Positions 58,199-64,000 of a stretch of 64,000 bases of DNA are shown here, in pieces. A model generated the notes under the pieces. That model was not told where the DNA came from. It did not search any database and saw only the letters and a list, made by a program, of their open reading frames with translations. Origin of the DNA: Streptomyces virginiae (GTDB taxonomy: Bacteria > Actinomycetota > Actinomycetes > Streptomycetales > Streptomycetaceae); contig NZ_JOAK01000002.1 of NCBI RefSeq assembly GCF_000720455.1, positions 248,001 through 312,000 on the forward strand. Reading direction: 5' to 3'. How positions within the stretch are numbered: position 1 is the stretch's first letter; the number at the start of each line of letters is the position of its first letter. The position numbers and the translations under genes are program-made.

Positions 58199-59497
58199 TC
58201 AGTGGCCTCCGTCGTCGGTGAGCAGGTGGAACAGGTCGTGCGGTGCTTCCCCGCCCTCCCAGGTGCGGGCGAGGGCGCCCACCGTGGAGAGTTCGCCGAG
58301 CAGCACCCCGCCGACGAGGCGGTCGCCGCGCAGGACGACCTTGCGGTAGGTGCGCCGGGTGCCGTCGGCGAGACGGAGCACGTCGTCGCCGGGGCGGGGG
58401 GTGGTCTCGCCGAAGGCGGCGAGGTCCAGGGAGTCGTCGCCGGTCCAGCCGAGGGTGAGGCGGGTGAGGGCGCGGGTGCCGGTGTACGGTGCGCGGCCGC
58501 CCGTCAGGACCCCGGCGAGGGCGTCGGCCTGCTCCAGGGCGGCGCCGGCCAGTCCGTAGACCTGGCCGGCGTGCTCGGCGCAGTCGCCGATGGCGTGGAT
58601 GCGGGGGTCGCTGGTGCGGAGCTCGTCGTCGACGACGATGCCCTTGCGGGTCTCCAGGCCGGCGGCCTGTGCCAGGCCCGTGCGGGGGCGTACGCCGCAG
58701 GCGAGGACGACGGCGTCGGCCTCCAGCCGGTAGCCGTCGGCGAGCTCGACGCCGGTGACCTTGCGCGCAGTGTCCGCGCCGCGCCGTGTCCCGGGCTCCG
58801 CCCGGACCCGGTCCTCGAACGCCGGACGGGCCGAAGAACCAGCCGCGGGCGATCCTGTCGTGACGAGCCCGCGGACCCGGCATTCGGTGTGGATCTCCAC
58901 GCCGAGCTCGGTCAGGTGCGTCGCCAGCAGGGCGGAGGCGTCCGCGTCCAGCTGGCGTTCCATCAGGCGCTCGCCCTGCTGGGCGAGGACCACCACCGCT
59001 CCGCGCGCGGCGAGCGCCCGGGCGGCCGAGACGCCCAGCAGGCCCCCGCCGATCACCACCGCCCGCACCCCGGGCCGTACGGCCGCCGAGAGGGCCAGGC
59101 AGTCGTCCATCGTGCGGAACGCGTGGACCCCGTCGGGGAGTTCCCGCCCCTCGGGCTCGAACAGCCCGCGCAGCGGCGGGAGCACCGCGTTCGATCCGGT
59201 GGCCAGCACCAGCGTGTCGTACGGAGCCACCGTGCCGTCGTCGCAGTGCACGGCCTGCTCCGCGCGGTCGACGCGCACCGCCCGGACCCCGCGCCGCAGC
59301 ACCGGGCCGGGGGCCGGGAGTGCGGTCACCTCCGGCGCGTACCTGCCCGCCAGGACCTCGGCCAGCAGGACCCTGTTGTAGGGGACGTGGGTCTCCTCGC
59401 CGAGGACGGTCACCGTCGCGGCCGGGCCCAGCCGGCTCGCGAGCCGCAGGCCCGCGAGGCCGCCGCCGATCACCACCACACGCTTTTCCGAGGTCAT
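58199..59497 (-). CDS. FAD-dependent pyridine nucleotide-disulphide oxidoreductase of the nitrite reductase operon
   Basis: A 432-residue flavoprotein: VVVIGGGLAGLRLASRLG, VLATGSNAVLPP, the second Rossmann motif AVVIGGGLLGVSAARALAARG and RIHAIGDCAEH, then a NirB-like C-terminal part. It resembles the N-terminal half of NirB/NasB and may feed electrons to nitrite or nitrate reduction. Oddity: residues about 212-243 are an insertion encoded in part by repeat copy E (58784-58840), read as SSARPAFEDRVRAEPGTR, between the strands TECRVRGL and RKVTGVELADG that adjoin in relatives. The frame is kept. ATG 59497; a GlnR-like box lies upstream. Gene order: this, nirB, nirD. Confidence 0.87.
   Translation of the reverse strand: MTSEKRVVVIGGGLAGLRLASRLGPAATVTVLGEETHVPYNRVLLAEVLAGRYAPEVTALPAPGPVLRRGVRAVRVDRAEQAVHCDDGTVAPYDTLVLATGSNAVLPPLRGLFEPEGRELPDGVHAFRTMDDCLALSAAVRPGVRAVVIGGGLLGVSAARALAARGAVVVLAQQGERLMERQLDADASALLATHLTELGVEIHTECRVRGLVTTGSPAAGSSARPAFEDRVRAEPGTRRGADTARKVTGVELADGYRLEADAVVLACGVRPRTGLAQAAGLETRKGIVVDDELRTSDPRIHAIGDCAEHAGQVYGLAGAALEQADALAGVLTGGRAPYTGTRALTRLTLGWTGDDSLDLAAFGETTPRPGDDVLRLADGTRRTYRKVVLRGDRLVGGVLLGELSTVGALARTWEGGEAPHDLFHLLTDDGGH
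58784..58840. repeat. dispersed GC-rich repeat, copy E, inside a coding sequence
   Basis: CCCGGGCTCCGCCCGGACCC followed by GGTCCTCGAACGCCGGACGG and CCGAAGAACC. Same order as copy D (CGGGGCTCCGCCCCGGACC then CCTCGAACGCCGGCGGG), with a few changes. It lies in frame inside the flavoprotein gene. Confidence 0.75.
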
Positions 59498-59519
59498 GCC
59501 ATGAGGGTGCGCGGCCGCT

Positions 59520-59546
59520 GTTTCCCCGCCGCATCGCCTCTGTTAC
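59520..59546 (-). promoter_or_regulatory. GlnR box-like site upstream of the nitrite reductase operon
   Basis: Read on the minus strand: GTAAC-N6-GATGC-N6-GAAAC. The 11-base phasing is that of GlnR boxes (gTnAC-n6-GAAAC repeats); the first and third elements fit well and the second is degenerate. It is 23 bases before the flavoprotein start. nirB is a known GlnR target in Streptomyces, so nitrogen control is plausible. Confidence 0.6.
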
Positions 59547-59654
59547 CCGGACGGAACGCCGACCTCAGCGACCGGTTTAAGGGCCGGTGAGGCCTTCCTC
59601 AAGGCCGCCTTAAGGATCATCACGGCCGCCGTCGGCGCCTTTAGCGTGATCCGC

Positions 59655-60950
59655 ATGCGAGATGCGGCGGTGCGGGTCAGGGGCGGGATCCTGGGCGGGG
59701 CGGGGGTGGTGGTCCTGCTCTGGGCGGTACAGGTCCGGCCCTCGGCGCGGCCCGACGCGCTGTTCGCCACCGCCGCGCACCTGACCGGTCTGCTCGCCGG
59801 TTACGGGGTGCTGGTGCTGCTGTTCCTGATGGCGCGGGTGCCCGCGGTCGAGCACGGGGTCGGCGCCGACCGGCTCGCCCGCTGGCACGCGTTCGGCGGC
59901 CGCCACGTCCTGCTCCTCTGCTTCGGCCACGGGCTCTTCGCCCTGCTGGGGTACGCCGTGCACACGGGCGCCGACCTGGTCCGCGCCGTCCGGGAGCTGC
60001 TCGGCTACCCCGCCATAGCCGCCGCCGCGGCCGGGACCGTCCTCCTGGCCGCGGTCGGTGTGAGTTCCGCCCGGACGGTACGCCGCCGGATGTCGTACGA
60101 AACCTGGCGCGGGGTGCACCTGCTCGTATACCTCGCCGCCGCCCTCGCCTTCGGGCACCAGCTCGCCGGGCCCGACCTCGCCGCCGCGGCCTGGTTCTGG
60201 GCGCTCGCCCACACCGTGGTCGCCGTGCTGCTGGTCTGGTACCGCGCCGTGGTGCCCGTACGGCAGGCCCTGCGGCACGCGCTGCGGGTCGCGGAGGTCC
60301 GCTTCGAGGGGCCCGGGGTCGTCTCCGTCGTCGTCCGGGGCGAGCACCTGGCGGAACTGCGCGCGGAGCCGGGGCAGTTCCTGCGCTGGCGGTTCCTGCG
60401 GCGGGGACTGTGGCCGACCGCCCTGCCGTTCTCGCTGTCGGCGCCGGTCCGCGGGAATACGCTGCGGATCACCGTGAAGGGCCTCGGCGGCCACTCCCGC
60501 CGCATCCGCCGGCTGCGTCCCGGTACGCGGGTCCTGGCCACCGGGCCGTTCGGTGCGCTGACGGCGGCCCGGCGGACCCGGCCCAAAGTGCTGCTGATCG
60601 CCGGCGGGGTGGGGATCACCCCGATGCGGGCGCTGTTCGAGACGCTGCCGGGCGGCCCCGGGGACATCACCCTGCTCTACCGGGCCGGAGCGGAGGAGCA
60701 CCTGGTGCTGCGCGCCGAGCTGGAGGCCATCGCCGCCGAGCGGCGGGCGGGGCTGCACTACCTCCTCGGGCCCTCGGACGCCGCCTACGACCCGCTGGCC
60801 CCGCGGGCGCTGGCCGCGCTGGTGCCCGACCTGGCCGAGCACGACGTCTACCTGTGCGGGCCGCCGGGGATGGCCGGGGCGACGCGGGCCGCGCTGCTGC
60901 GGGCCGGGGTGCCGGCCGGGCGGATCCATTCGGAGGCCTTCAGCTTCTGA
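59655..60950 (+). CDS. ferric reductase-like transmembrane flavoprotein (ferredoxin reductase family)
   Basis: A 431-residue protein. The N-terminal half has about six membrane segments with His residues spaced for b-type haem (ARWHAFGGRHVLLLCFGHGL, WRGVHLLVYLAAALAFGHQL). The C-terminal half is an FNR-like module: LPFSLSAPVRGNTLRITVKGLGGHSRRI for FAD and LLIAGGVGITPMRALFE, then VYLCGPPGM, for NAD(P)H. It moves electrons from cytoplasmic NAD(P)H across the membrane to an acceptor such as Fe(III). ATG 59655; in-frame GTG at 59646. Divergent from the nir operon. Confidence 0.9.
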   Translation: MRDAAVRVRGGILGGAGVVVLLWAVQVRPSARPDALFATAAHLTGLLAGYGVLVLLFLMARVPAVEHGVGADRLARWHAFGGRHVLLLCFGHGLFALLGYAVHTGADLVRAVRELLGYPAIAAAAAGTVLLAAVGVSSARTVRRRMSYETWRGVHLLVYLAAALAFGHQLAGPDLAAAAWFWALAHTVVAVLLVWYRAVVPVRQALRHALRVAEVRFEGPGVVSVVVRGEHLAELRAEPGQFLRWRFLRRGLWPTALPFSLSAPVRGNTLRITVKGLGGHSRRIRRLRPGTRVLATGPFGALTAARRTRPKVLLIAGGVGITPMRALFETLPGGPGDITLLYRAGAEEHLVLRAELEAIAAERRAGLHYLLGPSDAAYDPLAPRALAALVPDLAEHDVYLCGPPGMAGATRAALLRAGVPAGRIHSEAFSF

Positions 60951-60998
60951 GCCGCGCGGGGCGGTGCCCCGCCGCTCCGCGCCCGCCGTTCGCCCCCC

Positions 60999-61030
60999 CG
61001 TCCCTCCCCGTCCCTCCCCGTCCCTCCCCT
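60999..61030 (+). repeat. 10-bp tandem repeat, three copies
   Basis: TCCCTCCCCG occurs at 61001-61010, 61011-61020 and, with the last base changed, 61021-61030. It lies 50 bases after the flavoprotein stop, in a pyrimidine-only strand, and may alter in copy number by slippage. Confidence 0.75.
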
Positions 61031-61058
61031 TTCGCGCGTCCCTGAGGAGTCCCGCCCC

Positions 61059-61340
61059 GTGCGTCACCCGCTGCACGTCGCCCTGTCCGTGCCCGTCGCA
61101 GTCACGGCCCCGGCGCCCGCCGCCCGGCACCGCAAGCCCCGCAGACCCTCGCCGGTGCGGACCGTACTGGCCGCACTGGCCCGCGTACCCCCGGCGGGGC
61201 GGCTCGCGGCGGGGCTGGGGGCCGCCAGTGTGCTGGCCGCCAGCGCGCTCACGGCGGTCGTGGACCCGGCCGCTCCGGTGGCCCCGGACCGGGCCCCCGC
61301 CCGGCAAAGCTCAACCTTTGCGCAAGTTTCCGGGAATTGA
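61059..61340 (+). CDS. small single-pass membrane protein, hypothetical
   Basis: A 93-residue frame from GTG 61059, preceded by GAGGAG nine bases upstream. Basic N-terminal half (RHRKPRRPSPVR), then a hydrophobic segment (LAAGLGAASVLAASALTAVVD) and a Pro/Ala-rich tail. It looks like the cytoplasmic and membrane start of a longer exported protein; FMN-binding proteins often follow ferric-reductase-like genes in Streptomyces, so it could be a truncated remnant, but I see no FMN-binding motif. Codon bias is consistent with coding. Confidence 0.45.
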   Translation: MRHPLHVALSVPVAVTAPAPAARHRKPRRPSPVRTVLAALARVPPAGRLAAGLGAASVLAASALTAVVDPAAPVAPDRAPARQSSTFAQVSGN

Positions 61341-61377
61341 ATGGCCACTGCACCCGACAGCTCCATAGGGTCGGTAC

Positions 61378-62154
61378 GTGCCTGACATATCAACGACCAT
61401 GATCATCGTGCTGTGCGTGGCCGCCGCGGCGGCGGGCTGGATCGACGCGGTGGTGGGCGGCGGCGGCCTGCTGCTCCTGCCCGCGCTCCTGCTGGGCCTG
61501 CCCAACGCGCATCCCGCCACCGTCCTCGGCACCAACAAGGCGGTGGCCATCGTCGGCACGGCCGGCGCGGCCGTGACCTACGTCCGCAAGGCTCCGGTGG
61601 ACGTGAAGCTCGCCGTCCGCATCGGTCTGGCCGCGCTCGCCGGATCGATGGGCGGCGCCGCACTCGCCGGCGGCATCAGCAAGGACGCGCTCCGACCGAT
61701 GATCATGGTGGTGCTCGTGATCGTCGCCGGCTTCGTGCTCTTCCGGCCCGGCTTCGGCACCGCCCCCTCCACCTCGCCCGTCAGCCGGGCGCGGGTCCTG
61801 CTCGCCATCGGTCTCGCCGGCCTCGGCATCGGCTTCTACGACGGCCTCATCGGGCCGGGCACCGGCACCTTCCTGGTGCTCGCGCTCACGGCCCTGCTCC
61901 ACCTCGACCTGGTCACGGCCTCCGCCACCGCCAAGATCGTCAACTGCTGCACCAACGCGGGGGCACTCGCGATGTTCGCCTACCAGGGCATGGTGCTGTG
62001 GCAGCTGGCCGCGCTGATGGCGGTGTTCAATCTGGCCGGCGGCATGATCGGCGCCCGCATGGCGCTCAAGAAGGGCAGCGGCTTCGTCCGCGGCGTGCTG
62101 CTCACCGTGGTCGGCGCGCTGGTGGTCAAGCTCGGCCTGGAGCAGTGGGGCTGA
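61378..62154 (+). CDS. TSUP family permease (sulfite exporter TauE/SafE-like)
   Basis: A 258-residue membrane protein with eight hydrophobic segments and the duplicated TSUP motif: GWIDAVVGGGGLLLLPALLLGLPNAHPATVLGTNKAVAI and GIGFYDGLIGPGTGTFLVLALTALLHLDLVTASATAKIVN. The family exports or imports small sulfur or carboxylate anions; substrate unknown. GTG 61378. Converges with the sortase gene 14 bases away. Confidence 0.9.
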   Translation: MPDISTTMIIVLCVAAAAAGWIDAVVGGGGLLLLPALLLGLPNAHPATVLGTNKAVAIVGTAGAAVTYVRKAPVDVKLAVRIGLAALAGSMGGAALAGGISKDALRPMIMVVLVIVAGFVLFRPGFGTAPSTSPVSRARVLLAIGLAGLGIGFYDGLIGPGTGTFLVLALTALLHLDLVTASATAKIVNCCTNAGALAMFAYQGMVLWQLAALMAVFNLAGGMIGARMALKKGSGFVRGVLLTVVGALVVKLGLEQWG

Positions 62155-62168
62155 CCGCCCCGCACCGC

Positions 62169-62798
62169 TCAGTACGTCCCGGTGAGGTGCGCGAAGACGA
62201 CCACGTTGCCGCGGTAACCCGTACGCGGAGAGAACCCGCCGCCGCAGGTGATCACCCGTAGCTCGGCACGCGACGAAGGGCCGTACACGCGGGTGTCGGG
62301 GAAGGTCCTGGCGTCGTGGACCTCGACCGCGTGGACCGTGAACACCGCCGTCCGGCCGTCCGCGCGCGGGACCTCGATCGAGGCGCCGCGGCGCAGTGCG
62401 CCCAGGTGGTAGAAGACCGCCGGCCCGGCGGAGTCGTCCACGTGCCCGGCGATCACCGCGGTACCGGTGGCGCCCGGAGTGGTGCCCTCGCGGTACCAGC
62501 CGGCGAGGTCCCGCCGGTCGGGCGGAGGCACTTCGAGGTGACCGGCCCGGTCCAGCCCGAGCCCGATCAGCGGGGCGTCCACCCGGATGGAGGGGATCCT
62601 GATCCGGCCGGGCGGCGAGCCGGGGAGCGGGGCGATGCCGGGGCCGACGGCGCCGGCGGCGGTCAGGGCCTCGGCGGGGGAGGGCAGGGGCGGCCCGACC
62701 GGCTCACGGGAACCACTGGTCACCAGCCAGATGCCGATGCAGGCGGCGAGCGCGACGAGTCCGCCGTGGCGGGCGGTCGGACGGAAGTCGCCGGCCAT
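62169..62798 (-). CDS. class F sortase
   Basis: A 209-residue membrane-anchored sortase: N-terminal hydrophobic helix (GGLVALAACIGIWLVTSG), PPGRIRIPSIRVDAPLIGLGLD, the catalytic His in GTAVIAGHVDDSAGPAVFYHL, the Cys in RVITCGGGFSPRTGYRGNVVVFAHL, and the Arg in SPRTGYRGN. His, Cys and Arg are all present, so it should be active. Class F sortases occur in actinomycetes and prefer LPxTG-like signals. ATG 62798 with GGAGGGGG; in-frame GTG 62804. The adjacent secreted-protein gene is a possible partner. Confidence 0.9.
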   Translation of the reverse strand: MAGDFRPTARHGGLVALAACIGIWLVTSGSREPVGPPLPSPAEALTAAGAVGPGIAPLPGSPPGRIRIPSIRVDAPLIGLGLDRAGHLEVPPPDRRDLAGWYREGTTPGATGTAVIAGHVDDSAGPAVFYHLGALRRGASIEVPRADGRTAVFTVHAVEVHDARTFPDTRVYGPSSRAELRVITCGGGFSPRTGYRGNVVVFAHLTGTY

Positions 62799-62927
62799 GC
62801 GCACCCCCTCCGCCTCTCGTCCGAGGTGACTGGCCGTCGCCCGGCCCCGCGAACGGGGGGACCTCGCGGGGCGGGCGACGGGGGACGGTACCGGTCGGAC
62901 CGCGGCCGGAGCCGCGGTGGGCGTCCG

Positions 62928-63470
62928 TCAGCTCCGCGTGCCGCTCGCCCGGCGACGCAGGAGCCAGGTACCGCCGACGGCGGTCGCGGCCAGTACGGCC
63001 GCTCCCGCCGCGATCTTGGCGGGGTCGGTGGTGGTGGTCGTGCCACCGCCCACCCCGGTGTTGACGTGGCCCTGCGGGCCGCGTTCGGTGACCACCAGGT
63101 CGCCCGTCGCGAACTTGCCGTTCGCGCAGGTCGCGCCGATGCCGTAGGTGCCGGGGCGGGTGCCGCGGGCCACCTGGAACTGCCCCACGACCACCTCCTT
63201 GTGGGTGCCCGGGACCAGCTTGAACCGGCCGCCGCCGACCGTGGTGGCATCGCCGTCGGCGTGGCTGCCGGGGCCGCAGGCGGTGGTGTTCACGGTGACG
63301 GTCGCTCCGGGGGCGGCGGACTTCGGCCAGACCTCCAGCGCGGCGAAGTCCCCGGGCGCGAAGCCGACCATGCCGAGGTCCGCGGCGGCGACCGCGCCGG
63401 CGACCGGTCCGGCGAACGCGACGGCGGTCAGCGCGGTCGCGGTCAGCACGTGTGCGGTACGTCGGCGCAT
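62928..63470 (-). CDS. secreted protein with C-terminal membrane anchor
   Basis: A 180-residue protein: signal peptide (RRRTAHVLTATALTAVAFAGPVAGAVAA), a single beta-sandwich-like domain (ALEVWPKSAAPGATVTVNTTACGPGSHADGDATTVGGGRFKLVP), a Gly/Thr linker and a C-terminal hydrophobic helix with basic tail (AAGAAVLAATAVGGTWLLRRRASGTRS). That end has the shape of a cell-wall sorting signal but no LPxTG; the sequence before the helix is GGGTTTTTDPAKI. Two cysteines could pair. It lies upstream of the class F sortase on the same strand (129 bases). ATG 63470 with GGGAGA upstream. Confidence 0.82.
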   Translation of the reverse strand: MRRRTAHVLTATALTAVAFAGPVAGAVAAADLGMVGFAPGDFAALEVWPKSAAPGATVTVNTTACGPGSHADGDATTVGGGRFKLVPGTHKEVVVGQFQVARGTRPGTYGIGATCANGKFATGDLVVTERGPQGHVNTGVGGGTTTTTDPAKIAAGAAVLAATAVGGTWLLRRRASGTRS

Positions 63471-63806
63471 GGGACTCTCCCTGAAGACACGGGGTCGTGT
63501 ATCCGAGGAAACCCGGCCCGCCCGCCGCCCGCCTGCTGATGTCCCGTCAGGTCTGCCCCGCCGTCTGCCGACGGCGGGCGTTCGTGCAGGTCAGAATGGG
63601 CGTGGGGCCATCCGGGCCGCCCGCGCCGTCCGGGTGACCGAGTGACCCGGACGGCCGTCGGCCACAGCGGGGTCCGACGCCGCCCGGCCCGGGCCACGGG
63701 CGCCGGGCGGTTGCGCGACGGCGGTGGTTACGGTGGTGGGGCGCGGCGGAGCCGGGACTCCGGGCCCCGGCCGCGAAGCGCCGCGCCGCAGCCGAGGGAG
63801 GGCTCC
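63471..63806. other. 336-base region upstream of the gamma-glutamylcyclotransferase gene, with two hairpins
   Basis: Divergent promoter region. It holds CCCGCCGTC-TGCC-GACGGCGGG (63557-63578) and GCCGTCCGGGT-N9-ACCCGGACGGC (63625-63655). Both are perfect stems at a place where no transcript is expected to end, unless a small gene was lost here. No coding frame is supported. Confidence 0.5.
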
Positions 63807-64000
63807 GTGACACCGGTCGAACGGCCGCAAGAGACGACCACCGTTCCGCTTCCGTTCTTCGTGTACGGGACCCTGCGCCCCGGCGAGGTCAACCACGACC
63901 TGTTCCTGCGCGGCCGCACCGCCTCCGAGGAGCCCGCCACCCTGCCGGACGTGGTCCTCTACGACGGCCCTGGCTATCCGTACGCCGTCCACCGGCCGGG
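63807..64000 (+). CDS. gamma-glutamylcyclotransferase family protein (3' partial)
   Basis: The first 64 codons are visible, from GTG 63807 with GAGGGAGG seven bases upstream. VPLPFFVYGTLRPGEVNHDLFLRG carries the YGTLR substrate-binding loop of GGCT-like/AIG2 proteins, followed by VVLYDGPGYPYAV. The catalytic Glu lies beyond the window. It may act on gamma-glutamyl amines or remain uncharacterised. Confidence 0.85.
   Translation, partial: MTPVERPQETTTVPLPFFVYGTLRPGEVNHDLFLRGRTASEEPATLPDVVLYDGPGYPYAVHRP

Overview
The window is chromosomal DNA of a Streptomyces-type actinomycete. Base composition is very G+C rich with strongly G/C-biased third codon positions, GTG starts are common, and the gene set is typical of the Streptomyces core chromosome (rpsT-lepA, hrcA-dnaJ2, phoH-ybeY-era, leuA with a leucine leader peptide, zur-znuABC, glyS, ppdK, nirBD). 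No tRNA, rRNA, IS element, prophage or CRISPR array was found. About 64 genes are supported. The first (YceI-type) and last (gamma-glutamylcyclotransferase-type) are cut by the window edges.

Layout. 1-12.2 kb holds DNA and protein housekeeping: holA, rpsT, lepA, a long-chain acyl-CoA synthetase, hemW, a DUF3097 protein, an MBL hydrolase, and the heat-shock pair hrcA-dnaJ2 behind a CIRCE operator. 12.2-20.5 kb holds nitronate monooxygenase-rsmE, a HIT protein, RNase Z, a PfkB kinase, then a tightly packed phoH-ybeY-CNNM/CorC-MmcQ-cytidine-deaminase-like run. In many bacteria this run leads straight into era. Here a roughly 5 kb block (20.5-25.45 kb) lies in between: an MFS transporter, a divergent GlxA/AraC-type regulator, and a two-gene cell-surface module (WxL-like secreted protein plus DUF916/WxLIP-like membrane protein). 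The last of these reads without a stop codon into era.

26.4-33.3 kb carries a methyltransferase, a GNAT protein, an emfourin-protealysin-type protease pair, leuA with its leader, an SDR and a TerB-like protein. 33.9-42.3 kb carries an NCS2 permease, recO, uppS, a YcxB protein, the zinc block zur-znuB-znuC-znuA with a Zur-box-like site, and glyS. 42.4-47.4 kb is a redox and regulation stretch: a membrane protein, TetR, aldo/keto reductase, DoxX, MarR and a DHA2-type MFS exporter. 47.4-55.3 kb holds dusB, ppdK, a DUF5937-type ArsR-like regulator, a Tat-exported PhoX protein and a VOC protein. 55.3-64 kb holds the assimilatory nitrite reductase operon (FAD protein-nirB-nirD) with a GlnR-like box, a ferric-reductase-like flavocytochrome, a TSUP permease, a class F sortase and a cell-wall-type secreted protein.

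Points of interest: (1) the DUF916-Era continuous reading frame, predicted to be topologically possible as an envelope-anchored Era; (2) the WxL/DUF916 pair, a Firmicutes-type surface system, in an actinomycete; (3) a dispersed repeat of about 45 bp built on CCTCGCCGGCGTTTGAGG, with five loci here, which supplies or overlaps stop codons, makes the N-terminus of one protein and sits in frame inside a flavoprotein gene; (4) a cytidine-deaminase-like protein lacking every zinc ligand; (5) several near-perfect palindromes that look like operators. All family assignments come from reading the sequence and were not checked by database search.
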